Source: Gammaproteobacteria bacterium
GTDB lineage: Bacteria > Pseudomonadota > Gammaproteobacteria > DSM-16500
Length of the DNA stretch: 15,158 bases
Reading direction: 5' to 3'
Assembly: GCA_021323555.1 (NCBI GenBank)
Contig: JAJONP010000036.1
Coordinates: 1-15,158 of the forward strand
Shown: one piece after another, positions 8,307 to 15,158 of the stretch
How positions within the stretch are numbered: position 1 is the stretch's first letter
How the letters are laid out: every line of letters starts with the position of its first letter
The notes under the pieces: generated by a model
What the model saw: the letters and a program-made list of their open reading frames with translations, nothing else
The model's database searches: none
Told to the model about the DNA's origin: nothing
Program-made: the position numbers and the translations under genes

Positions 8307-11300
8307 ATGCCAAAAACAGGAAAAAAAAATAAAAAACAAGAAAATCAAGTTAATTCAAAAAAAGAACAAACTAATGTAGAAGAATTGTCGCGAGGAATAT
8401 CTGCAGTTAGTTTAGGAGAAGAAAGCAGAATAGAAACAGGGGATGATGAAAAACAAAAAGAAGAGAATGCTCACGAACACACTTCTGTTCCCTTTAAACT
8501 ACTAAGTATAAAAATGGAAAATATTCCTGCGTATGTGGAAGCAGCTGCTTTGTTAAATCCTCAAAAAAATCAGCGCTCCTTTTGCAGTGAGCAATATCCA
8601 CTGCTCAAAGCACTTTCATTTCTTGGAAGAGAGGAAGAAGAAATTCCAGCTTATCATCAAGAAATGCTAGGTATCATGATATTACGCGCATCTGATTCAA
8701 TAAAACACTTCACCGATGAAGAAATCAATTATTTAAGTGAGGTAAACATTCCAAGAGTTCTTTCACTTTTACAAAACTTTATTAAGATTGGAAGAGCGCG
8801 TTATGGTATAGGCGATAAGCAGATGAAACGAGTTTTGAAATCTGTAGCACATTTTTACGGTCTATGTCGGCTAAACCAACACTGGATATCATGGTGTTTA
8901 TTCCAGATTGATTTTTTACAGAAAGAGCTTGCTGATCTGGCAAAGGATTCGGCAGATGAAAAAACAAATATTGAAATCGATGCTCGGGTCAATGAAATAG
9001 TAGCAATAATTAAATCGTTGGATGAAAAAGACTGGCCACAAGTATTAGAAGAAATATGCGATAGTATAGATACATTAAGTGAAATATTAGGCGAAAAACA
9101 CCCTTCCCTAGCTGTTGCACTTATGTGTCTAGGTGATTCTTCCTTAATCCAACAACAAAATTTTGACCTAGCAAGGGAACTACTTCAGGGAGCGCAGTCA
9201 ATTCTTATAAACTACGGATACGGGCATGGTGATCTTAAGCCTCCTTACCCGAAGACTTACTATAAGAGGTGGCCTTTAGCTTCGCTTTTGTTGAGTCACT
9301 TGTTCTTCAAACATGAATCTAAAAATCAGGCTTTACAATGTTTAAGTGAAGCGTTGGGAGATGAAGCTGCTTATCGAGAAGCATATCCAAGCTCCTTAAT
9401 CTTTGCTCTTAATTTCCACGCCGAATTAAGTGAGGAGCTAGGTGATCTACAACTCGCATGCAAAAGTATTCAAAAAATGTTGGATATTTACGAGAAACAT
9501 TATGACCCAGACAGCTTCAACTCCAAACTGATTGACACCTTGATCCGACTAGCAACTATTTACCAAAAATTGGGAGATCCTCAAAAGGCATTCCAGATAG
9601 CAACACGAGCACAGGATACGTTAGTAATGTGGCTTTTCTATTTACATAAAGGAAGCAGTCATCAAGAGAAAAAAGCAAAACAACAAGAACGTAGAAAGCA
9701 AATGCTACATTGCGAAGAAATCATCACTACATGTTGCCATAAGTCTCAGGTGTCTCGTAAGAAGAAAAAATCTAAGCAGAAACAAACTCCAGAAATTACT
9801 GCGCTTCAAACTGCAGCGGGTCTATCACAGCTAGATGAGGAGGCTCAGAATGATATTTGGTTACCATGTGAAAACGATGAGAATGCATTAGAAAGGAAAT
9901 ATTCTCATCGCCCTTATATAGCAGCAACTGCCTTTTTGAACCTTGTCGCAAAGCAAGGAGAAACGCAAGAAGTATACTTCTTAAGAGGGATGAGTACTTT
10001 GTTTAAAAATGGTATGAATATTCCTTCTTACCACCAATCATTGGTAATTTACAAAATGCTTGATGCTACAAGTCGTATCAACAATCTGAGTCCAATTTTC
10101 CGAGAAAGATTATCAAGATCGCTTTCTGCTAGCTCAACGAGTTTGAATCAGATGCAATCTTTTTTTTTGGAACTTTTAGAGGGCTATAAAGCACGCTATG
10201 AGGTTGTACCTCGAGTATTAGATGCTTGGTTTTTGATGGGAAAGCTTCACGTCTTTTGTGGATTCGAGGGTAAATGGAAAAGTTGGTGTCTAAAAACCAT
10301 AAAAACGAAAAATTATGAACTGAAAGCCTTGTTGCAATCAGCAAACGCACCTTTTCTCTCTAACAAGAAAGCAATAAATCTAGCGACAGAGCTCAACGCC
10401 ATTTTTAAAATGCTCGGAGCAGAAGTAATAAATGGATTATGTACCTCCCGGCAACAAGAATTCGGGAATGATCACCCACTATTCGCGATGGCATTAGAAC
10501 TCCTCAGTGTTTGTCATGATGAGCAAGAAAATTTTGATGGGGTATATAATACAGTAGAAGCCGAGCTAGCAGTTTATAAAAATTATTTCAAAAGGGAAGG
10601 TTTGCTTGCTGAAGAGCGGCGTCTAGGCGGGCTAAGAATTTTGGAAACCTCCCTTAAGTTAGTTCATGTATATACGGATATTCGTTTCACTTCCATATTA
10701 ACCTGCCACAGGTCTCTGGAGATCTTAAATGACCTTTTTATATCACTAGAACCAGCCCAAGTTTTAAAACCTAAAGATCAGGTTTCTATTTTTTCGTACC
10801 AAGCAGAGATATATCGGCATCTAAAAGATCCTGTACAAGAATACGAGGCCTTGAAATCACTCCTAAAAGAAATTGAAACCTACCCTGAGGTCTTAGAACC
10901 CGATATACAAGTTACTTTGATAGAATTAGCAAGGGTTTGCAGAAAATTAGGAAAAAATCAAGAAGCGATTAAATTCGAGAAACTTGCCATATTTACCAAC
11001 CGCATAAACGGCATTTTTTCAGAAGAGCTCTCTGAAGTATCACCTCCTAGCAACATGAAAGAACACCATCTTGAAACAGCCATTGAGCAAGCGGAGGCTG
11101 CTTCTCTCTCTACTAAAACAGATGAGAGATCAATCCAGGCAGAGGAGCAATTGCAAGAAGATCAAGAAGATAAAAAATATGAGACGTCAGAAAAAAAAGT
11201 ATCTCTTTCTGAAGAAGAATTACTGGCAGCAGGAGAAGCGTTGCAGCGTTTTTTAGAATCCTTTGAAAAAGATGAAGAACGTGCAGCTTATCTGTCTAGG

Positions 11301-12275
11301 ACAGTCGCCACCTACCAGCAGCAAAATAGCAGCCAACCGCAATATTACTTGGGCCTAGTTTCTTTTCTCCATCTAGGTAAGATTTATGCCAATTTTGGAA
11401 ACATGCAGATGCAGCTACAAAGTTTGTCTACTGCACTGGAGATGGTTGAAACCCCAGGTGTACTTGACTCTATTCCATTTAGGTGCCAAATAGCACTTGC
11501 CTATCAATTTACTGATATTTTCTCGAACATAGGCGAACACCTCGTCATACAAGATAAAAATCTTACTTTCCACACTCGAGGACTCCTACAAACTTTGGCA
11601 GCGCATGAAAAACAAAATCCTGACAAGGTGCAGGATGGACTCATAGAGAGTATCAATAAGGCGCTGTTTCATCTAGGAGAAAGACGCGCTGAAAAAAAAG
11701 AATCACCGCCAGAAGAGCTCATCTCTGTAGCGCAGTACTTAAACAGTATACTTATGGCTGCAGAGAGAGAGAGCCGATCTACTGTTGAGCCCTATAACCT
11801 AATATGGGATCCTATCTCTATAACGCAAGCTGCGGTTCACGCACTCATTGCTGAACCCAAAGGCAAAAAAGAAAATGTGTTTCCTGTTCTTTTGCAGCCT
11901 TATCTGGCAACTAATCCGGAATGGAAAGAGATTGTTTATAATCCTAAGGTTGCGGAAGATATATTGAATTTTTTAATAGCAGTAGGCAGTAACGCTTTTC
12001 GAAGGGTTTTCCTGCTTCCTAATGAGGAAGAGCCTACGCCACAGATGAATGCTGCTCCTAACATCACCATGAAATTTCGTGGTTTTCCTGCATCAATGCT
12101 GGCAGGTGCAGCAATCGGTTTTTTCGGCGGCGCCCCTATACCATTGCCAGAGCTACGCTGGCGTAGAAACTCATCGCTCAATCTAACACTAGCGCAGAAC
12201 AGCAGGGAACAAACGCCTTCTGATGACACAACGACAGCATCTCGGCCTGGGTTTTATCGTAGGCACACATCTTAG
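8307..12275 (+). CDS. Large TPR/helical-repeat protein with internal duplication
   Basis: A 1322-residue protein starting at ATG 8307, with GGAG at 8293-8296 ten bases upstream. The first 60 residues are lysine/glutamate-rich and probably disordered. The body is alpha-helical solenoid. A unit covering about 75-440 recurs at about 536-897: AYVEAA/PYIAAT, IPAYHQ/IPSYHQ, RARYG/KARYE, WISWCL/WKSWCL and EKHPSLAVAL/NDHPLFAMAL fall in the same order. Each copy ends in TPR-like helices (for example 408-436 and 868-896). A highly basic linker (452-492, including RKKKKSK) joins the copies. An acidic linker (905-965) leads to a third helical section (970-1125), then a tail with a glycine-rich hydrophobic stretch (1258-1275) and a disordered end. 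No enzyme motif, signal peptide or clear transmembrane helix is visible. TPR solenoids bind other proteins; the partner is unknown. The glycine-rich stretch is short and flanked by prolines, so membrane insertion is doubtful. Confidence 0.88.
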   Translation: MPKTGKKNKKQENQVNSKKEQTNVEELSRGISAVSLGEESRIETGDDEKQKEENAHEHTSVPFKLLSIKMENIPAYVEAAALLNPQKNQRSFCSEQYPLLKALSFLGREEEEIPAYHQEMLGIMILRASDSIKHFTDEEINYLSEVNIPRVLSLLQNFIKIGRARYGIGDKQMKRVLKSVAHFYGLCRLNQHWISWCLFQIDFLQKELADLAKDSADEKTNIEIDARVNEIVAIIKSLDEKDWPQVLEEICDSIDTLSEILGEKHPSLAVALMCLGDSSLIQQQNFDLARELLQGAQSILINYGYGHGDLKPPYPKTYYKRWPLASLLLSHLFFKHESKNQALQCLSEALGDEAAYREAYPSSLIFALNFHAELSEELGDLQLACKSIQKMLDIYEKHYDPDSFNSKLIDTLIRLATIYQKLGDPQKAFQIATRAQDTLVMWLFYLHKGSSHQEKKAKQQERRKQMLHCEEIITTCCHKSQVSRKKKKSKQKQTPEITALQTAAGLSQLDEEAQNDIWLPCENDENALERKYSHRPYIAATAFLNLVAKQGETQEVYFLRGMSTLFKNGMNIPSYHQSLVIYKMLDATSRINNLSPIFRERLSRSLSASSTSLNQMQSFFLELLEGYKARYEVVPRVLDAWFLMGKLHVFCGFEGKWKSWCLKTIKTKNYELKALLQSANAPFLSNKKAINLATELNAIFKMLGAEVINGLCTSRQQEFGNDHPLFAMALELLSVCHDEQENFDGVYNTVEAELAVYKNYFKREGLLAEERRLGGLRILETSLKLVHVYTDIRFTSILTCHRSLEILNDLFISLEPAQVLKPKDQVSIFSYQAEIYRHLKDPVQEYEALKSLLKEIETYPEVLEPDIQVTLIELARVCRKLGKNQEAIKFEKLAIFTNRINGIFSEELSEVSPPSNMKEHHLETAIEQAEAASLSTKTDERSIQAEEQLQEDQEDKKYETSEKKVSLSEEELLAAGEALQRFLESFEKDEERAAYLSRTVATYQQQNSSQPQYYLGLVSFLHLGKIYANFGNMQMQLQSLSTALEMVETPGVLDSIPFRCQIALAYQFTDIFSNIGEHLVIQDKNLTFHTRGLLQTLAAHEKQNPDKVQDGLIESINKALFHLGERRAEKKESPPEELISVAQYLNSILMAAERESRSTVEPYNLIWDPISITQAAVHALIAEPKGKKENVFPVLLQPYLATNPEWKEIVYNPKVAEDILNFLIAVGSNAFRRVFLLPNEEEPTPQMNAAPNITMKFRGFPASMLAGAAIGFFGGAPIPLPELRWRRNSSLNLTLAQNSREQTPSDDTTTASRPGFYRRHTS

Positions 12276-12466
12276 TATTGGACGAGAACATGCCCTCGAC
12301 GATGGAAAGCTGTCAGATAGCATTAGCTGTTGTGGACTATATTTGTGGATCAGCGTTTTAAGAAAGATAGGTCTATCTCCAAAAATACCCAATTTTTTAG
12401 AGATTTGATTATTAGACTTACATGCTTTAAAGTACCTGAAAATAAGCAAATAAAAGGAAAATTACT
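12276..12466. other. Intergenic spacer with weak promoter and small dyad
   Basis: About 190 bases separate the large TPR gene from the next coding start. The spacer holds a short dyad, AGATAG-GT-CTATCT (12365-12378), and a weak promoter-like pair TTGATT (12405-12410), 17 bases, TAAAGT (12428-12433). An open frame across this stretch has no credible start or homology and is taken as chance. No T-tract follows the dyad directly, so I do not call it a terminator. Confidence 0.3.
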
Positions 12467-13477
12467 ATGTCAGAAGAAGTTAAACAATCTGAAACAGCAC
12501 ATTCAATCCAAAACCCAATTAATAATGAACAAGCTGGACTCCTTGCAACTGAGGCATAGCCAGAAGAAGTCCGTGATTATATATATGCAGCGACTAATCA
12601 AAATACAAGCAGAGACGATGGATATGAAGCAGATGAAGAGTATGAAAAAAGTAAGGGAGAAAGTGAGGAAGAAAGAGAGTTTAAAGGGAAGGGAAGCAAG
12701 GAGCCAAGGCTATCAAAATTCATAAAGAAACTAGAAAATGAACTAGCCAGTAAGGAACAGCAGTTTGGTTCGAATTGTATAGAAATAGTACCTTCTTTAA
12801 ATCAGCTAAGCGAAGCCTATGAAAAATTAGAGAACCACACCAAGCAGATAGAAATTTTAGAACGTGTATTAAAAATTCTACAGTATGCTTGTAACAAAGG
12901 TGACAATCAAAACGAGGAAATAGCTATCGTTTTAAAAAAATTGAGTAAAGAAAATGCTAAGTTAGGGGAGCATGGCACAAAATTTAGGCTTTTAGAAGAG
13001 GCATTGGATATTCAACAAGCGTGTTTTGAACCGAATCATCCGGAATTAGCTGTTACTTTTGCTGAGATGGCGCTTATTTGTCGTGGAATGGAGCGACCTG
13101 AAGCCATTTCATATGCGCAACGTGCTTATAGTATCGCAACTCAAAACCCCACTTACATCTCTGCGCAGAAATATGTGAGAGACTTAATAACGGTTTTTGG
13201 TTTGGAAAATCTACAAACTAAATTTTTTTCTCCTGGAGCAAAAGAAATAGGAGAAGTACAACAGCAAATTCAGAAAAATTTAGTTAAAGAAATAATTAAC
13301 TTGTTTGTTATTATAAAAGATCATGCTGACTTGCTTGGATTGCAAGACCCTACTAGTTTTGTTACTAACACCGTTATGGCCCTTGCAAGTGCAAGCAGGA
13401 GTGATCTGGATCAAGGTATATTCGAAATGTTAGAAAGCGTTATGATGGGCGCAGTGGCAAATGCATGGCTGCACTGA
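12467..13477 (+). pseudogene. TPR-protein gene, 5' part, interrupted by in-frame TAG
   Basis: ATG 12467 is preceded by AAAAGGA (12452-12458) at good spacing, yet the frame meets TAG at 12557-12559 after only 30 codons. The same frame then runs open to TGA 13475-13477 and encodes protein-like sequence throughout: an acidic, low-complexity stretch, then three TPR-like helix pairs (about 12795-13150, including NHPELAVTF and YAQRAYSIA), then a helical module (from 13271). No ATG or GTG restart follows the TAG closely; the first plausible restart is TTG at 12941, which would give a 178-residue product without the first TPR. A single C-to-T change (CAG to TAG) would explain the stop. Neighbouring genes end in TAG as well, so recoding of TAG as an amino acid is unlikely. 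The region probably formed one gene with 13465-15012. A sequencing error remains possible. Confidence 0.65.
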
Positions 13478-15012
13478 AACAGCTCCACTTTTATGCTGAT
13501 TTTGCTCATTTCATAATAAATTATTTGGTCGAGCATGGTATTGAGGGGCTTCATGAGCACTTCGATATAACTAAATCAAGCCACCCTTCAGTCTCTGTAA
13601 AGCTTTCTAAGCAAAGTAAACAATCTCCAGCTTCGAATGCAAAAGAAAATCTCGACTGCTTTGTCAAAAAACAAATGGATGCTTTAGCTAGCGCCTTCGA
13701 TGCTAATCCTAATGTTTGGAGAGAGGTCTATGAAGAAGTGAAATATCTAAACGATATACTGGTTAATCCAGATTACGAACAAGTAATTCAAACTTTGATA
13801 AATATAGGTGATGCTTATTGTAAAGTAGAGGAATTTGATGAGCAAAGAAAATGTTTGGATCATGCATTGTCTATTGCAACTGAGGTGTTTATGTATAATA
13901 ACCCACAGAAGTATAAGGCTCTATTTGGGCTTCTTTTAGAGAAGATTGAAAAATTTGCAGGTAAGCTGAAAGCGTTTGTGCTAATGTACCGCACAGCAAT
14001 AGAGAAAGAGAAACAAACACAGGTGCAGTCTTCCACCATACTCGACACCGATTCACCTACTTCACCTTCATTTTCATCATCTGGACAGCTCACTCAGCTA
14101 CCGTTTCAAGAAAGATCAACCAATCAGGAAAAAGTAGAGCAAGATCAGAAACATTTAGCTCTATCAGTAATAGGTTTATTTGATGCTATAAAAAAAGAGC
14201 AAGAAAAATATGGTTATCAGTCGATTAACTGTGGCCATTTTGTATCGACAGCTGTTCTATCTTTAGCTATTGCAGTAGAAAGCGACGAAGAGGACAAGGA
14301 TACTTTTCTTATTAGTGCTCTAAAAAATGAAGGACTTCCTGAGTTTTGGTGTGATTTTATTAAGCAACATGTCAATAAAAACCCTGAAATGCGTAAACTT
14401 AGGGAGCATTTTGAGTTTGCCTATGCGCTATCAAATGCGCTGTGTGACATTGAAAAATTGAAAGAACTTCGCGAACGCTACGGGACACCTGAACCAGATA
14501 GACGGATAGTAGTGACTCGATTTGAGAGTGATGATGAAAAGGATGAAATGCAGTCGTCTTCTTCGGTTGCAACGTCATTAGTTCGATTTAGCGAATTGTT
14601 CGTGTCTCCAAGGAGGGAATCAAGCCTGAAAAATGAGAAACATTTTTTACGCGAAGCGGTGTTTGGGTTGTTACATGAAGTAAAAAAGCGATCCATTTCT
14701 TATGAAACCCCTTATATTGATATCTTAAGGGCTGTTTTTACGTGTCTAGCTTTTGAAAGTGATAGGGAAATTTCTTTAGTTGAATCTTTGAAAAGTAACC
14801 AAGTTCCTGAAGATTTAGCTGAATTTATTCAACACTATGTGTCTGAAAAACTTGTACTAAACAAGCTTATGTTTCACTCTGATATTGTGAGTGAATTCAT
14901 GAATTCGCTGTATAGCGGAAATGAGGACGGTGCGATAGAGCGGGGATTTGTGGGCGAGGAATCGGGTGAACTTGAAATGGATCCGGATTGCTTTATCCAT
15001 AATTTTCGATAG
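13465..15012 (+). CDS. TPR and repeated helical-module protein, probably 3' part of a split gene
   Basis: The 515-residue frame begins at ATG 13465, overlapping the end of the preceding frame by 13 bases (shift of -1/+2). No ribosome site of note precedes the ATG. The first 35 residues continue the helical module begun in the previous frame: HFIINYLVEHGIEGLHEHFD matches in length and pattern DFIKQHVNKNPEMRKLREHF of a second copy here (297-316). That points to a frameshift inside one original gene. Then come a Ser/Lys-rich linker, TPR-like helices (about 100-182), a Ser/Thr/Pro linker (188-220), module copy 2 (228-329), an acidic/serine linker (353-388) and copy 3 (391-483). The tail is acidic (EESGELEMD, 498-506) ahead of a hydrophobic end, resembling glutamate-rich Dot/Icm secretion signals. 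No function is recognised. Translational coupling of two separate proteins is the alternative. Confidence 0.65.
   Translation: MAALKQLHFYADFAHFIINYLVEHGIEGLHEHFDITKSSHPSVSVKLSKQSKQSPASNAKENLDCFVKKQMDALASAFDANPNVWREVYEEVKYLNDILVNPDYEQVIQTLINIGDAYCKVEEFDEQRKCLDHALSIATEVFMYNNPQKYKALFGLLLEKIEKFAGKLKAFVLMYRTAIEKEKQTQVQSSTILDTDSPTSPSFSSSGQLTQLPFQERSTNQEKVEQDQKHLALSVIGLFDAIKKEQEKYGYQSINCGHFVSTAVLSLAIAVESDEEDKDTFLISALKNEGLPEFWCDFIKQHVNKNPEMRKLREHFEFAYALSNALCDIEKLKELRERYGTPEPDRRIVVTRFESDDEKDEMQSSSSVATSLVRFSELFVSPRRESSLKNEKHFLREAVFGLLHEVKKRSISYETPYIDILRAVFTCLAFESDREISLVESLKSNQVPEDLAEFIQHYVSEKLVLNKLMFHSDIVSEFMNSLYSGNEDGAIERGFVGEESGELEMDPDCFIHNFR
14146..14913 (+). repeat. Two diverged copies of a ~95-residue helical module (third copy spans the frame break at 13271-13569)
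   Basis: At protein level the segments 14146-14451 and 14635-14913 share the order: L-x-x-x-V-hydrophobic-GL-F/L, a helix ending A/T-V-x-x-x-L-A, an S-D-x-E run, then DFIKQHV or EFIQHYV and a final F-x-x-x-L helix. The part at 13271-13569 fits the same pattern if the frame is switched near 13465. The similarity is seen in protein, not as a DNA repeat. Confidence 0.55.
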
Positions 15013-15149
15013 GGATATTTTTGAAAGAGTAGGTTGAGGCATCGCAGTCTCGGAGAAAGCCGGCTTCACTGCCATTAAGTTAAGGAATAACAGCTTGATT
15101 TAATTCAAAAGATATTTAACCATAGATATTTTAGATAGGAGATTTTCAT

Positions 15150-15158
15150 ATGAGTTTC
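15150..15158 (+). CDS. Start of a further gene, cut by the window end
   Basis: ATG 15150 follows AGGAGA (15137-15142) with seven bases between, the best plus-strand ribosome binding site in the window. Only three codons (M-S-F) are visible, so nothing can be said of the product. The 137-base gap after 15012 includes a short inverted repeat, GCAGT (15044-15048) and ACTGC (15068-15072), without a T-tract. Confidence 0.55.

Noticed and set aside
11936..12449. Minus-strand frames opposite the end of the large TPR gene
   Set aside because: Low-quality antisense shadows with cysteine/arginine/serine-rich composition, no start context and no domain pattern.
12557..12559. TAG read as an amino acid (recoded amber codon)
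   Set aside because: Genes ending at 1789, 12275 and 15012 use TAG as their stop, so general reassignment is unlikely; a mutation or sequence error is simpler.
12223..12725. Two overlapping plus-strand frames after the large TPR gene (61 and 131 codons)
   Set aside because: They overlap better-supported coding sequence, have no credible ribosome site or recognisable pattern, and the longer one is lysine-rich because it reads the glutamate-rich gene in another frame.
15044..15072. Inverted repeat GCAGT/ACTGC as a terminator
   Set aside because: Short arms, a long loop and no T-tract downstream on either strand.

Overview
The window reads as an AT-rich accessory region of a host-associated gammaproteobacterium, most likely of the Legionellales type (Legionella, Coxiella, Berkiella-like). 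This is inferred from the content: large proteins built from eukaryotic-type modules (U-box, F-box, ubiquitin-like fold, ankyrin, tetratricopeptide repeats, NB-ARC ATPase) encoded by genes with bacterial ribosome binding sites and short spacers. No rRNA, tRNA, transposase, integrase or CRISPR array was seen, and the species cannot be fixed from sequence alone.

Layout. Positions 1-635 hold the 5' part of a minus-strand gene for a divergent HAD-like protein that runs off the left edge. It is divided from the rest by a 215-base AT-rich region with back-to-back promoters. Everything after that is on the plus strand: (1) 851-1789, a 312-residue protein with an ankyrin-like core; (2) 1871-5707, a 1278-residue protein with two U-boxes, a helical linker, an NB-ARC NTPase, a winged-helix region and TPRs; (3) 5783-8167, a 794-residue protein with an N-terminal ubiquitin-like domain, an F-box and about six enlarged ankyrin-type repeats; (4) 8307-12275, a 1322-residue TPR protein made by duplication of a unit of about 360 residues; (5) 12467-15012, another TPR/helical-repeat coding region, broken by an in-frame TAG at codon 31 and by a frame change near 13465-13477. 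A further gene starts at 15150 and is cut by the window end.

How they may work together. Genes 2 and 3 both carry domains that join the eukaryotic ubiquitin system: a U-box recruits a ubiquitin-charged E2, and an F-box docks on Skp1 of an SCF ligase. Bacteria of this kind have no ubiquitin pathway of their own, so the likeliest reading is a cluster of translocated effectors (probably by a type IV secretion system, not visible here) that redirect host ubiquitination. The most notable object is gene 2. Its NLR-like layout (N-terminal effector, NB-ARC switch, C-terminal repeat sensor) with tandem U-boxes as the effector suggests a nucleotide-switched E3 ubiquitin ligase. Genes 4 and 5 share TPR sequence features with gene 2 and look like an expanding and decaying paralogous family.
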